From NCBI RefSeq assembly GCF_024347675.1, contig NZ_AP024882.1:1736001-1800000 (forward strand): a stretch of 64,000 nucleotides of DNA, read 5' to 3'. The position numbers and the translations under genes are program-made. This DNA is from Vibrio ishigakensis (GTDB lineage Bacteria; Pseudomonadota; Gammaproteobacteria; Enterobacterales; Vibrionaceae). Shown in pieces: positions 1-8,377 of this stretch (its first letter is position 1; each line of letters begins with the position of its first letter). The notes below the pieces were generated by a model. It saw only the letters and a list, made by a program, of their open reading frames with translations, was not told the origin of the DNA and made no database searches.

Positions 1-1
1 G

Positions 2-70
2 AAAGGCAAAGGCTCAAACAATGATGATCGCCAACTTCGTACCCGTATCGGCGTTGCTTACTCGTTCTAA
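2..70 (+). CDS. C-terminal end of a KdgM-type oligosaccharide porin (partial)
   Basis: Only the last 22 codons are inside the window. They read through DDRQLRTRIGVAYSF and a TAA stop. The same ending (DDRQLRTRVGITYSF) closes the KdgM-type porin at 3214-3936, so this is the final beta-strand of a paralogous outer membrane porin; the terminal Phe is the usual outer membrane assembly signal. It makes the first of three such porins in this locus. Most of the gene lies upstream of the window, so its length and signal peptide cannot be judged. Confidence 0.85.
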   Translation, partial: KGKGSNNDDRQLRTRIGVAYSF

Positions 71-83
71 TCAGTAATACAAA
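71..83 (+). promoter_or_regulatory. Candidate GntR (FadR-type) operator before the beta-helix lipoprotein gene
   Basis: TCAGTAATACAAA matches 9 of 13 positions of the locus-wide palindrome ATTGTAATACAAT and shares the GTAATACAA core with the site before the PL17 genes. It lies directly after the porin stop codon and 78 nt before the next start codon. By itself the match is weak; it is listed because the motif recurs before other alginate genes. Confidence 0.4.
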
Positions 84-160
84 ATAATAAATCGTGACTT
101 AGCCGAGCGTCATTCCCTATCTCTGCTAAGCCATAACAAGAAATAAAAGAGAGATTAATA

Positions 161-1756
161 ATGAAAGCTTCTAAAACAGCAATTGCAGTAGCACTTTCGA
201 GTGTATTTTTGTTTGGTTGCGACTTCGATGTTGGCAGTGAGAATAAAGCTACTGGACCTGGCGATAATCCAGGTGGCAGCAACCCTGGTGGTGGTGAAAC
301 AACACCTGGCGTAAACTACTTCGCACAGATTTTGGACAGTACAGAAAAAGGAACTGGTCAACTTCGCTTAAAGCTATCTGAGAGCAAATCTGAGACAGCT
401 GTGAGTGAAATTTCTGCTGGCTTTCTTACCGTTGACCTAACCTATCAGAAAAACGGCTTCATTAATGAAGTTGACTCAGCAGAAAATGCTTACATTCAAC
501 TGTACACAACAACCGGGACAAGCACCAAAGACCTGCGAGGTGAGTTAGTCCTTGGTGGCGGTAATATAAAGTATCGTTTCCACGATGGTAAAGATGAAAA
601 TGGAGAAGATAAATATAGCCTTTCAGACTCTATTGGCACTTATGAACTGGGCGAAGAACTAAAAGTAACTGTTAGTTGGACTAAAAACGAAATAAATTAC
701 TCTATCAACGATCAAGATCTAGGTACTTTCCCCGCGATAAACACAGAAGCTGTTGAGTATATTTCTCTGAAGCTAGGCGATACCACATACAAGTCAAACT
801 ACGAAGTGCTGGCGGACAACTTAAAAATTTACACAGGCGACGCTTCAAACAATGAACTGATTTTTGAAGATGACTTTGATAGTTACGGCCTTGGCCACGA
901 TCTAAACGAAGTTCGATATAACCGTGCATTAGACGTGATGATTTTAAGTGATGAACTCGACAATGGCGGTGATGACAACGAAGGTGACGGCAACGACGGC
1001 GACATCAACGAAGATGGTACAGCTGTCGACACACTAAATGCACTGATCAATTCAGCTAACGTCGGCGACACTATTACCCTTGCAGCAGATCTAGACTACT
1101 CGACAGGTGTTATTAAGCTAAATAAAGCAGTAACGCTTGATGGTCAAAATGTAGCAACTATTACTGGTAGCGCTTGTATCCAGATCACTGCTCCTGGTGC
1201 TGCTGTTGCTAACCTAGCATTTGAAAATAGTGCTATTGGTGCTGAATGTGGCGTACACGATAGCGATAGTCGTCGCGGTGCAATTACCGTAGAAGAGGCG
1301 GCATCGGAAGATGGTAACCCAGTACGACTAACCAACTTGACTTTTGATGGCTCCAAAGTAACGCAGGATAGCCTTTATAAAAAAGCAAGTTGGGTATTCT
1401 CTTCAGGTTATGCAATTCTAGAAGACAGTGAATTTAATAACCTACAATCCCGCATACAAAACAATGCTTTTTATACGTCATGTGTTTCTGCAAGCCAAAG
1501 AGGAATTGAAATTAACAACAATACCTTTGAGATTGATGACCTTGGTGACAAAGAAACAGCTGCGATAAAAGTTGGTAACTCAAAGAGCGGCGAAATTGAT
1601 AGCGGAGCGACTAACTGTAATGTCACGATCTCAGGAAATCAGTTTACTGGTTACAACCAAGAGATTTCGTCTAATGCAGGTTCCGGCAAAGACCGTGTAG
1701 TCGCAATATTTGCGAATCAAGCTGGAAACAACATAGCGGGTAACCTATTCAACTAA
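161..1756 (+). CDS. Lipoprotein with lectin-like module and right-handed beta-helix; possible PL6-like alginate-active or alginate-binding protein
   Basis: A lipoprotein signal peptide ends in LFGC with Cys20 as the lipidated residue; Asp follows at +2. A Gly/Pro/Asn linker leads to a roughly 200-residue beta-rich module (about 50-260) resembling concanavalin-type carbohydrate-binding domains. An Asp/Gly-rich linker (about 263-287) follows. The C-terminal part opens with a VDTLNALINSANVGDTITL stretch and repeated N/G-ladder turns, as in parallel beta-helix proteins such as PL6 lyases. That part is only about 240 residues, shorter than usual for a PL6 catalytic domain, and no catalytic Lys/Arg pair could be assigned. 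Its position between a KdgM porin and a PL7 lyase supports a role in alginate capture or cleavage at the cell surface. The domain reading is inferred from sequence pattern. Confidence 0.6.
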   Translation: MKASKTAIAVALSSVFLFGCDFDVGSENKATGPGDNPGGSNPGGGETTPGVNYFAQILDSTEKGTGQLRLKLSESKSETAVSEISAGFLTVDLTYQKNGFINEVDSAENAYIQLYTTTGTSTKDLRGELVLGGGNIKYRFHDGKDENGEDKYSLSDSIGTYELGEELKVTVSWTKNEINYSINDQDLGTFPAINTEAVEYISLKLGDTTYKSNYEVLADNLKIYTGDASNNELIFEDDFDSYGLGHDLNEVRYNRALDVMILSDELDNGGDDNEGDGNDGDINEDGTAVDTLNALINSANVGDTITLAADLDYSTGVIKLNKAVTLDGQNVATITGSACIQITAPGAAVANLAFENSAIGAECGVHDSDSRRGAITVEEAASEDGNPVRLTNLTFDGSKVTQDSLYKKASWVFSSGYAILEDSEFNNLQSRIQNNAFYTSCVSASQRGIEINNNTFEIDDLGDKETAAIKVGNSKSGEIDSGATNCNVTISGNQFTGYNQEISSNAGSGKDRVVAIFANQAGNNIAGNLFN

Positions 1757-1772
1757 GACCCAAAAATCTTGA

Positions 1773-1807
1773 GAAGCCATGCCATCATTTGCATGGCTTC
1801 TTCATTT
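1773..1807 (+). terminator. Rho-independent terminator after the beta-helix gene
   Basis: A perfect 10-bp stem (GAAGCCATGC with GCATGGCTTC) around an 8-nt loop is followed by TTCATTT. It lies 17 nt after the stop codon. Confidence 0.75.
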
Positions 1808-1888
1808 AAATTCAGCTAAACACAAATCACTTTGCTAGGTTATTGCAAACTTTCCTCGCCAAAATAGGCTTTAAATGAAACACAGTTT

Positions 1889-2881
1889 ATGACTAAGAAA
1901 CAGATAAAAATAATTTTTATAGCCGTTGTCCTTGGCCTCTCCGGCTGCAATAGCTCAAGTTCATCCAGTGACAATGGCTCCACTAACCCAGGGAATGGTA
2001 ATAACATTCCAGACGATGGAAATGGTAACGAAAATAGAGAAATCGACTGGAACTTAAACCAATGGAAGCTCACCCTTCCAATTAGCGAAACATTTTACAG
2101 TGACACCTTTAACAGTTCACTATCAGGTGGCAATAGTGCTGCTGAACTAGTTCCTGGTGGGTGCCCCGGTGAAAAAGACAACTTAACCGAAAATACCTAC
2201 TTCCAGGATTACTTTTACAAAGGTAATACCGGAAGCATGCATTTTAGAGTAGATTTGAATGGTGAAGGTCTAGCCACGACTGAAAATACCAAATACGTTA
2301 GGTCTGAACTAAGAGAGCTGTACAATTACGAAACTGCAAGTGGTTGTAGCACCAGCAACCAAAACTGGCGTATTCAAGACGACAATTACCACCAGCTACA
2401 AGGTACTCTGGTTGTTAATCAACACCCCAATATTTCTCAACCTAAGGTTATTGTTGGGCAAATACACGGTCAAAAAATCAAACAAGCTCTAGTTAAGCTT
2501 CAATGGGAAGGTGCTTCTAGACCGATTCGCGTTATCCTGAATGATGATTTCGCCACAGGGAACAAATCTTGCGAAGATGTGGGTAAAACGTGTAACCCAT
2601 TCAGTGTTGAACTTGGCTATGCCAAAGCAGGTGAACGATGGTCGTACAACATTGTCGCTAATGAAGAGGGACTGCGCCTAGAAGCCGCTGGTAAATCAAA
2701 ATTCATAGGCTGGGGAGACTCCGTGTACTGGAATGGAAAGTTCTATACCCTTTCTGATAATTGGAAAAACAACTCGAACAGTTTCTATTTTAAAGCGGGT
2801 ATCTACCCTCAACTTATAGCTTCTGACTACTCTGGAGTCTTCGACGTAAGCTTCAGTGAGATAAAAATCACCCACCAATAA
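1889..2881 (+). CDS. Alginate lyase, polysaccharide lyase family 7, lipoprotein
   Basis: Cleaves alginate by beta-elimination to unsaturated oligomers. The N-terminus is a lipoprotein signal ending LSGC, followed by a Ser/Asn/Gly-rich linker that would tether the enzyme to the outer membrane. The PL7 jelly-roll domain spans about residues 50-330. All three family motifs are visible: RSELRE (Arg138), QIH (Gln191, His193) and YFKAGIYPQ (Tyr306). Gln, His, Tyr and Arg are the known PL7 active-site set; the QIH variant is commonly linked to polyguluronate or mixed substrates. Length fits a single-domain PL7 enzyme. It sits between the beta-helix lipoprotein and KdgM porins. No strong Shine-Dalgarno sequence is seen at the start; it was chosen because the signal peptide begins there. 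Confidence 0.93.
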   Translation: MTKKQIKIIFIAVVLGLSGCNSSSSSSDNGSTNPGNGNNIPDDGNGNENREIDWNLNQWKLTLPISETFYSDTFNSSLSGGNSAAELVPGGCPGEKDNLTENTYFQDYFYKGNTGSMHFRVDLNGEGLATTENTKYVRSELRELYNYETASGCSTSNQNWRIQDDNYHQLQGTLVVNQHPNISQPKVIVGQIHGQKIKQALVKLQWEGASRPIRVILNDDFATGNKSCEDVGKTCNPFSVELGYAKAGERWSYNIVANEEGLRLEAAGKSKFIGWGDSVYWNGKFYTLSDNWKNNSNSFYFKAGIYPQLIASDYSGVFDVSFSEIKITHQ

Positions 2882-2903
2882 TCATCACTGTTACAAATTC
2901 CAG

Positions 2904-2928
2904 AAAGCGGCTTCGGCCGCTTTTCTTT
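2904..2928 (+). terminator. Rho-independent terminator after the PL7 lyase gene
   Basis: AAAGCGGC-TTCG-GCCGCTTT is an 8-bp stem with a stable UUCG tetraloop followed by a T-rich run, 22 nt after the stop. Confidence 0.9.
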
Positions 2929-3116
2929 TACCTAAATCACACTTCGCGCTTACTTGTATTATAAAAATACATCAAGACCACTCTCTTTCTGAACAATCGA
3001 ACATCATACTGGTTGTTTTAGAAAAATAATTTGAACTTCCAAAACCCCTGTCTTTGCTTAGTTGCAATCTATTGCAAAGCGCCTTTCTATTCAAAAAAAA
3101 GATAAATATGCACTTC

Positions 3117-3176
3117 TAAGAGATCTCGGTCACATCCAAAGAAAACCTAAGTGCTTAATATATTTGTCATACATTA
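3117..3176 (+). promoter_or_regulatory. CRP-type site, -10 box and GntR operator of the first full KdgM porin gene
   Basis: AGAGA-TCTCGG-TCACA (3119-3134) resembles the CRP consensus TGTGA-N6-TCACA. A -10-like TAATAT lies at 3156-3161. A start near 3168 would place the CRP centre at about -41.5, a class II arrangement. The operator-like TTTGTCATACATT (3163-3175) covers that start point. The same module with near-identical spacing precedes the second porin gene. The rest of the 2882-3213 intergenic stretch holds only the terminator. Confidence 0.6.
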
Positions 3177-3213
3177 CGACTTATAACTAAAAGTAAGCAA
3201 AGGTTAACAACCA

Positions 3214-3936
3214 ATGAAAACGATTAATAAAGTAACAATCGCTCTTCTTACCACTGTTGCAGCAGCATCTGTAAATGCAGGTTCTCTTGACTACCGTGCT
3301 GAATACAAACATGAAAGTGAAACATATGCTCAACGAATTAAAATTGGTTCTTCGGTAAAAATTTCTGACCCAGCAAAACTCTACTTTAGCGTAGAACAAA
3401 AGTTCCAGAGTAATGATACCGGAGACTTCTGGAATGAAGTTGAACGAGGTGACTCTGAATTTGATTGGGGTGTAGCGTATAACCTAGACAAAAACTGGTA
3501 CATCCAACCTGGAATGCCAATTACCTTCGCTGATAACAAAACCACGTACAAACCTCAATTCCGAATCGGGTATAAAGCTGATTTCGGTTTGACTACTGCA
3601 CTAAGATATCGTCATGAATTCCAGAAGTTCACTGCGGATAAAAATGACGGTGATACCATCCAGCAAGGTAAAATTACTCTTACTGGTTCATACAAGTTCA
3701 CAGATGAAGCGTGGAAAAATCTGCAGCTTAGCTACGAAGCGAACTACAACCATAACTACGATGACGTAATTCTTTCAAACAACGATAATTGGGAATGGGA
3801 TTTAGGTGTGAAGATTGGATATAAAATCGATAACTTCCGCCCATACGTTGAATTCTGGAATATTAAAGGTGATGACGGTAAAACTACAGATGATCGCCAG
3901 CTACGTACCCGTGTTGGTATCACCTACAGCTTCTAA
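3214..3936 (+). CDS. kdgM: KdgM-family oligosaccharide porin, likely for oligoalginate
   Basis: A 240-residue outer membrane protein with a signal peptide cleaved near SVNAG. The mature protein consists of alternating beta-strands, contains WYIQPGMP and YKPQFRIGYK stretches also seen in the next porin, and ends in Phe. Size and pattern fit the KdgM family of 12-stranded monomeric porins for acidic oligosaccharides. In this locus the natural cargo is oligoalginate. About 240 nt of its own promoter region precede it and a terminator follows, so it is probably transcribed alone. Codon choice looks less optimised than in the neighbouring 4331-5011 paralogue, which may mean lower expression or a different history. 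Confidence 0.87.
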   Translation: MKTINKVTIALLTTVAAASVNAGSLDYRAEYKHESETYAQRIKIGSSVKISDPAKLYFSVEQKFQSNDTGDFWNEVERGDSEFDWGVAYNLDKNWYIQPGMPITFADNKTTYKPQFRIGYKADFGLTTALRYRHEFQKFTADKNDGDTIQQGKITLTGSYKFTDEAWKNLQLSYEANYNHNYDDVILSNNDNWEWDLGVKIGYKIDNFRPYVEFWNIKGDDGKTTDDRQLRTRVGITYSF

Positions 3937-3963
3937 TTTGAGCTAACTCCCCCGAGAATACCA

Positions 3964-3990
3964 AGGGCTACATATTCTTATGTAGCCTTT
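3964..3990 (+). terminator. Rho-independent terminator after kdgM
   Basis: GGCTACATA-TTCT-TATGTAGCC, a 9-bp stem with TTT after it, 29 nt after the stop codon. Confidence 0.85.
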
Positions 3991-4239
3991 CTACCCTTCG
4001 AAAGCCAAAGTACTTACCCAACTTTACGAACCAATGCGATCCAGATCACCAAATGGCGTGCCACACCAACGACTTGTAATACAAATAAAACTAAATGCAA
4101 CCTGACGCGTAACACAGATTCATTCACTTTATGAATTTTTATGCAACTTTACCCATACTGAACAATAGTCAATAAAATCAGTTAGATAAGCCTTAGCTTA
4201 CCGATATAAAAACTTATTCCGTTCTAAAACCCCTACCTA

Positions 4240-4299
4240 AAGTGATTTCGGTCACATCGAGAATCGAGAAATAGCCCTTAATATATTTGTCATACATTA
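4240..4299 (+). promoter_or_regulatory. CRP site and GntR operator of the second KdgM-type porin gene
   Basis: AGTGA-TTTCGG-TCACA (4241-4256) is a good CRP site with 9 of 10 consensus half-site bases. About 43 bp downstream, centre to centre, lies TTTGTCATACATT (4286-4298), identical to the site before the previous porin. CTTAATATATTTGTCATACATTA-like sequence containing the probable -10 is also shared between the two promoters. The remainder of the 3937-4330 gap holds a terminator and otherwise nothing recognisable. Confidence 0.65.
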
Positions 4300-4330
4300 A
4301 CACCAACGTTATGAACAAAGGGTTACCCCA

Positions 4331-5011
4331 ATGAAAGCTTTAAACAAAGTTACTCTATCTCTACTAACAGCTCTTGCTGCTACTTCTGTAAGCGCAGCTT
4401 CATTCGACATCCGTCATGAGTATAAGAGCCACACAGAGCAACATGCTACTCGTATTAAGATGGGCGATAGCATTGGTAACTTCTACTACAGTGGTGAGCT
4501 TAAGTTTAAAGGCGCTGACGGCGACTTTATGAAAGACCTTAAGAACAACGGCTGGGAACTTGACCTAGGTTACCGTTACCGCGTTGAGGGCACTAACTGG
4601 ACCATCCAACCAGGTATGCCAATCGAAGGTCGTGAAAGTGGCATGACTTATAAGCCTCAGCTACGTGCTACTTACGCTCTAGAAAGCGTTGACGGTCTAA
4701 GCCTAAGTGCTCGTTATCGTTATGACATCAGAACCTTCAGCAACGGTGACGACACTCAATACCGTCACCGCCTAACTGGTAACGTAAACTATCGTCTAGA
4801 TGACTGGCGTTTCGGCTTCGAAGCTAACTACTACAATGCAGACGGCTACGACATCTATGACAACGGTGAAGAGAACTACGAGCTAAACGCAACTGTACGT
4901 CGTCACTTTGGCAGCTGGGCACCATACGTTGAATTCGGTGACGTGAGCACTAGCGCGTCTAAAGCGACTCGAGAGCTACGTAGCCGTGTAGGTCTAACTT
5001 ACAGCTTCTAA
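4331..5011 (+). CDS. KdgM-family oligosaccharide porin, likely for oligoalginate (second full copy)
   Basis: A 226-residue paralogue of the preceding porin, with a signal peptide ending SVSAA, repeated amphipathic strands, the shared WTIQPGMP and TYKPQLRA stretches, and a terminal Phe. It belongs to the KdgM/KdgN/NanC group of small outer membrane channels for acidic oligosaccharides. Codon use is strongly biased to preferred codons, as in the kdgK-eda genes of this locus, pointing to high expression. The promoter carries a strong CRP site and the alginate-locus operator. Which porin prefers which oligomer length cannot be read from sequence. Confidence 0.87.
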   Translation: MKALNKVTLSLLTALAATSVSAASFDIRHEYKSHTEQHATRIKMGDSIGNFYYSGELKFKGADGDFMKDLKNNGWELDLGYRYRVEGTNWTIQPGMPIEGRESGMTYKPQLRATYALESVDGLSLSARYRYDIRTFSNGDDTQYRHRLTGNVNYRLDDWRFGFEANYYNADGYDIYDNGEENYELNATVRRHFGSWAPYVEFGDVSTSASKATRELRSRVGLTYSF

Positions 5012-5051
5012 TCGATTCTAATTCCTATAAAAAACATTTTAGATTTCCTTT

Positions 5052-5079
5052 TGGCCAAACCTCCCGTTTGGCCTTTTTT
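5052..5079 (+). terminator. Rho-independent terminator after the second full porin gene
   Basis: GGCCAAAC-CTCCC-GTTTGGCC, an 8-bp stem followed by TTTTTTA. Confidence 0.9.
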
Positions 5080-5170
5080 ATGCCTGCATATCAGCTATGC
5101 ATAGGAACAATTACGCTTCAACAAGCTTCTGTTTTATCGTCCTGACAATTTCATCATCTGGATTATCATC

Positions 5171-5599
5171 ATGAAACTTAAGCACCTTTCCCCTCTTCTC
5201 CTAAGCTTTCCAATCGTCTGCATCGCAGGTGGCGGTCATCTCGTAGATGAACGCTCAAAGATAGCGTTCGACTATGACACAGTGTCTTCAGAAGTCGCTC
5301 AGAATGAATTGGTTGAGTGTCAGCAACTCGCCACCAGCACACAGAGCAATGTGCAAGATACAACTAAAGGCAGTGGTGCTAGAGGCGCAGCCAAAGGCGC
5401 CGCAAAGGGTGCAACCGTAATGGCTATAGCCGGTGAGTCAGGCAGTGATGGTGCGAAAGTTGGTGCTGCCGTTGGAGTAGTAAAAGGTAGGCGAGACAGT
5501 AAGAAAGCCACCCAACAAGCAATGGCGAATAATGAACAGCAATATGCGACTGTACTCAGGAACTGTATGGTAGACAAAAAATACGTAGCACTGAACTAG
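5171..5599 (+). CDS. Small exported protein with a glycine-zipper segment
   Basis: A 142-residue protein with an N-terminal signal sequence (hydrophobic core LLLSFPIVCIAG). The middle (about 65-105) is rich in Gly and Ala at three- and four-residue spacing (ARGAAKGAAKGA, then GAKVGAAVG), the pattern of glycine-zipper proteins such as SlyB/OmpA-like membrane-associated factors. Two Cys residues flank this segment. No lipobox is evident, because Val precedes the candidate Cys. Function is unknown. It is convergent with the exonuclease gene and shares a bidirectional terminator with it. Confidence 0.65.
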   Translation: MKLKHLSPLLLSFPIVCIAGGGHLVDERSKIAFDYDTVSSEVAQNELVECQQLATSTQSNVQDTTKGSGARGAAKGAAKGATVMAIAGESGSDGAKVGAAVGVVKGRRDSKKATQQAMANNEQQYATVLRNCMVDKKYVALN

Positions 5600-5603
5600 G
5601 CAC

Positions 5604-5633
5604 AAAAATGCCAGCTTAATCGCTGGCATTTAA
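5604..5633. terminator. Bidirectional terminator between convergent genes
   Basis: AAATGCCAGC-TTAATC-GCTGGCATTT forms a 10-bp stem with A- and T-rich flanks, serving the + strand gene at 5171-5599 and the - strand operon ending at 5634. Confidence 0.85.
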
Positions 5634-6356
5634 TTACTGGCTTAGCTTATACAGATACCCAAACTCCACATCTTGTTTGGGTTCCAGCCGTTTACATTGC
5701 GCCATAAACAACTCTGCAGTGGCTACCGCATCTATCAAGGCATTGTGTCCTGCGTATTCTGGCAATCCATGACGCTCTCTCGAACCCGCTAGGGTGACAT
5801 CGATATCTTGATGTTGCTGACGAGCCTTTGCCATGTTCTTTTCAATACACATGGTATCTAGCCACCACAAAGGCAGTTCGTTTAGGTGATAGTGCTCTTT
5901 TAAATACTGTTGCAGAAAACGCGTTTCCACCACACAGCCATGAGCAATGATCACTTTATCCATGGCCGCTTCGAAGAAGGTTCTCATGGCATCGTGTATC
6001 GATATACCCTCAGTCAGCATCTGAGGCGTAATATGGTTGATCACCGCGGTCTCAGGCTTAACCAAGGACTCTTGGTTGATATAGAAGTGAACCGCATTAG
6101 CCAGATCCACCTTTCCTTCTGACATTATCACCCACCCAATAGACAAGATGCGGTCTGTCTCACTATCGAGCCCTGTAGTTTCTAGGTCTAAGATAATGTA
6201 TTCAAAATCACTGACTGTGGAATGAATCTCTGGCGAAAGCCTACCCACCAGCTCTTTAAAAAACTGAGCTGACACACCGGTTTCTTTCCATGAGCTCTGC
6301 TCTCGCTTCATGCGCTCTACTGGATGAAAATATGAGAACATATTAGCGAGCCCCAA
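5634..6356 (-). CDS. DnaQ-like 3'-5' exonuclease (DEDDh type)
   Basis: A 240-residue exonuclease domain protein. The three exonuclease motifs are visible: ExoI with Asp and Glu in ILDLETTGLD, ExoII in the IIAHGCVVETRF region, and ExoIII with His and Asp in YAGHNALIDAVATAE. This is the fold of the DNA polymerase III epsilon subunit, but the protein lacks the epsilon C-terminal polymerase-binding tail. Its start overlaps the end of the upstream cNMP-binding/CBS/DUF294 gene by 14 nt, so the pair is translationally coupled. Such pairing is known in many gammaproteobacteria, often near acetate metabolism genes; no such gene is adjacent here. Confidence 0.87.
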   Translation of the reverse strand: MGLANMFSYFHPVERMKREQSSWKETGVSAQFFKELVGRLSPEIHSTVSDFEYIILDLETTGLDSETDRILSIGWVIMSEGKVDLANAVHFYINQESLVKPETAVINHITPQMLTEGISIHDAMRTFFEAAMDKVIIAHGCVVETRFLQQYLKEHYHLNELPLWWLDTMCIEKNMAKARQQHQDIDVTLAGSRERHGLPEYAGHNALIDAVATAELFMAQCKRLEPKQDVEFGYLYKLSQ

Positions 6357-8208
6357 ACTTCAACTTCGCCGCCTCTTGCAGGTCAGCGATAATGCGGAAT
6401 GCATCCTTCAAGTGACCACGTTCAAAGCTACCAAAGCTATCTGGGTTAATGTGGTTATTTGGAGCCTCACCACGTTTCAGCGCCTCTAACTGATGGCTAA
6501 AACGGAATGACAGAATGAACTCATAGGCACCCAAGATATTCTTGTATGAGTCCTCGGTCAGCTGCCCTTTTTCAAACGCATCTCTAAAGCGCTGATCTGT
6601 TGCTGAATGTTCACTCTCTACTGCCAAGCCATAGATACGTGCAAGGTCGATAATCAAGGTAATGGCATACTTCTTAATATTCAGGGTTTTGGTATTCTTG
6701 CCCGATTTTTCTAGCACTAAGCTGTTGAAGATACCCAGTGGAGGGTTAGTGCTAACCGCATCGTTTACCAATGATGGCAGGAACTCACGGCTGGCATTAA
6801 TGCTTTGATGCAATGCATCGCGAAGAATGCCTTCGTACTCTTTATTACCATAAACCGAGCGGATCTCTAAGAATACACTGATGTTCAGCAGGCGCTCATA
6901 CTCAGGATTCGATACCCATTTCTTGTAGTAGTGCTTCCACATGCTAACCGGTTGCAACCACTTAGGGTTGGTCGCCATGTAATCACCCGAGCAAAGTGGA
7001 TAGTCGCAACTAGCAAGGCCATTACACACAATCGCGGCTAGGTGTTTAAAGTAGATCTTATCGTTTTCTGTAGCGTCATCAGCGAGCACAATTGCGTTGT
7101 CTTGATCTGACAGCATGTGCACTTCATTACGCGCATGCGATCCTGCTACGATCCACGAGAATTCACATGGCGGTGGACCTAGTTTGTCTATTGCTATCTG
7201 AATCAAGCGTCTGGTGTAAGAATCAAAGATAAGGGTCATTACCTGCCCTACGATCTCAGGCGCTACCTTACCTTCCACCAATGCCTCAAAAATCGCCTGA
7301 CGCTCAGGAGTAAACTCAGCCAGAGAGCGCACACTGGTGGCGTATTTCACCTTTTCAATCAGGAATATTGCCTGCACCCTGTGGTTTTGCACCAGGTGAG
7401 AGGTCGTCAGCAGACCGATAACCTTATTGTTCTCAACAATAGGTAGGTTTCGAATGTTGAACTGCATCATCACCGAAGCGGCGTGAAGCACAAGATCATC
7501 AGGACTGATGGTCAACGGAGAGTAGGTCATCACTGACGAAACTGGCTGATCGATAGAAGCTCCGAGCGCAATTACTCGTTTGGTCATATCTCGGTCGGTG
7601 ATCAAACCCACCAGTTCATCTTTGTCGTACACCACAGCGCAAGAGGTACGCTTAACTATCCGCATCTCATGGGCTACTTGCTGTATGGTTTGGTCGGCTT
7701 GAACAACCGCAACTCGGCCACTACCAATATCTCCGACACGCTTGATGAATAGACCTTTTTCTTTATTCGACCACACCACATCCAATGCCGATTTCAGGCG
7801 TACCTGAGCCTTAGATGCAAAGCGCTCGGCACTCTCAGGAGATGCCTTAAACAGGTTCTGCAGTGCTGAATGCGGGATCAGATAAAGAAGCGTCGGCTCA
7901 ATAGCGATAGCCTTATAGCCATCATCACTGTTTATGTGGGTTTCAAGGAAGGTGAAGCCAAACAGGTCTTCTTGGCCCAGTCTTGCACGCAGAACGCCAT
8001 CAGCTTTACGTTGCTCCATAGAGCCAGTACGCACTATGTAGAGGAATTTCTCTTCTCCTTCCACAAACAAAGCAATCTCTTCACCTTTGCTGAGGTAGGT
8101 TATTTGTACTTGAGAAGCGAGATCTCGAAGAGCTGGTTTTGGGATCTTATCGAAAGGGTCAATTTGGCCGATAAATTGGATGATATTGGGCAGTAGGGAT
8201 TCAGACAT
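6343..8208 (-). CDS. cNMP-binding, tandem CBS and DUF294 putative nucleotidyltransferase
   Basis: A 621-residue signalling-type protein. Residues about 15-130 form a cyclic-nucleotide-binding fold. Two CBS domains follow (about 165-285), with an LVGLITDRDMTKR stretch in the first and a VIGLLTTSHLV stretch in the second. The DUF294 nucleotidyltransferase core follows, with GSHARNEVHMLSDQDNA carrying the GS...R and D-x-D nucleotidyltransferase signature, and then a helical DUF294 C-terminal domain. The architecture resembles GlnD-type uridylyltransferases fused to ligand-sensing domains, so a regulatory modification of a protein partner is plausible but unproven. It forms an overlapping operon with the downstream exonuclease. 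Confidence 0.87.
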   Translation of the reverse strand: MSESLLPNIIQFIGQIDPFDKIPKPALRDLASQVQITYLSKGEEIALFVEGEEKFLYIVRTGSMEQRKADGVLRARLGQEDLFGFTFLETHINSDDGYKAIAIEPTLLYLIPHSALQNLFKASPESAERFASKAQVRLKSALDVVWSNKEKGLFIKRVGDIGSGRVAVVQADQTIQQVAHEMRIVKRTSCAVVYDKDELVGLITDRDMTKRVIALGASIDQPVSSVMTYSPLTISPDDLVLHAASVMMQFNIRNLPIVENNKVIGLLTTSHLVQNHRVQAIFLIEKVKYATSVRSLAEFTPERQAIFEALVEGKVAPEIVGQVMTLIFDSYTRRLIQIAIDKLGPPPCEFSWIVAGSHARNEVHMLSDQDNAIVLADDATENDKIYFKHLAAIVCNGLASCDYPLCSGDYMATNPKWLQPVSMWKHYYKKWVSNPEYERLLNISVFLEIRSVYGNKEYEGILRDALHQSINASREFLPSLVNDAVSTNPPLGIFNSLVLEKSGKNTKTLNIKKYAITLIIDLARIYGLAVESEHSATDQRFRDAFEKGQLTEDSYKNILGAYEFILSFRFSHQLEALKRGEAPNNHINPDSFGSFERGHLKDAFRIIADLQEAAKLKFGAR

Positions 8209-8323
8209 TTTTGCGCTCAGTTAGCCTTTAAGTATTATTATATATGCAGAAAGCAACCTAGTAACATAGATGTAATGATTGTTATCGCAATAAGTTTAAA
8301 AAAATTTTCAAAAACTTGATCAA

Positions 8324-8350
8324 AAAAAGCATGCCGAGGCATGCTTTTTA
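8324..8350. terminator. Rho-independent terminator downstream of gntR copy 1
   Basis: GCATGCC-GA-GGCATGC flanked by AAAAAAA on the left and TTTTT on the right. It lies between the end of the - strand GntR gene (8378) and the start of the - strand cNMP/CBS gene (8208) and would stop transcription of the GntR gene. Confidence 0.8.
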
Positions 8351-8377
8351 GTGATTTCGTAAGACATGAGGTCTTTT

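Noticed and set aside
98..130. CTTAGC...GCTAAG inverted repeat as a terminator after the partial porin
   Set aside because: Only 6 bp with a long loop and no T-run; the porin and beta-helix genes may be co-transcribed.
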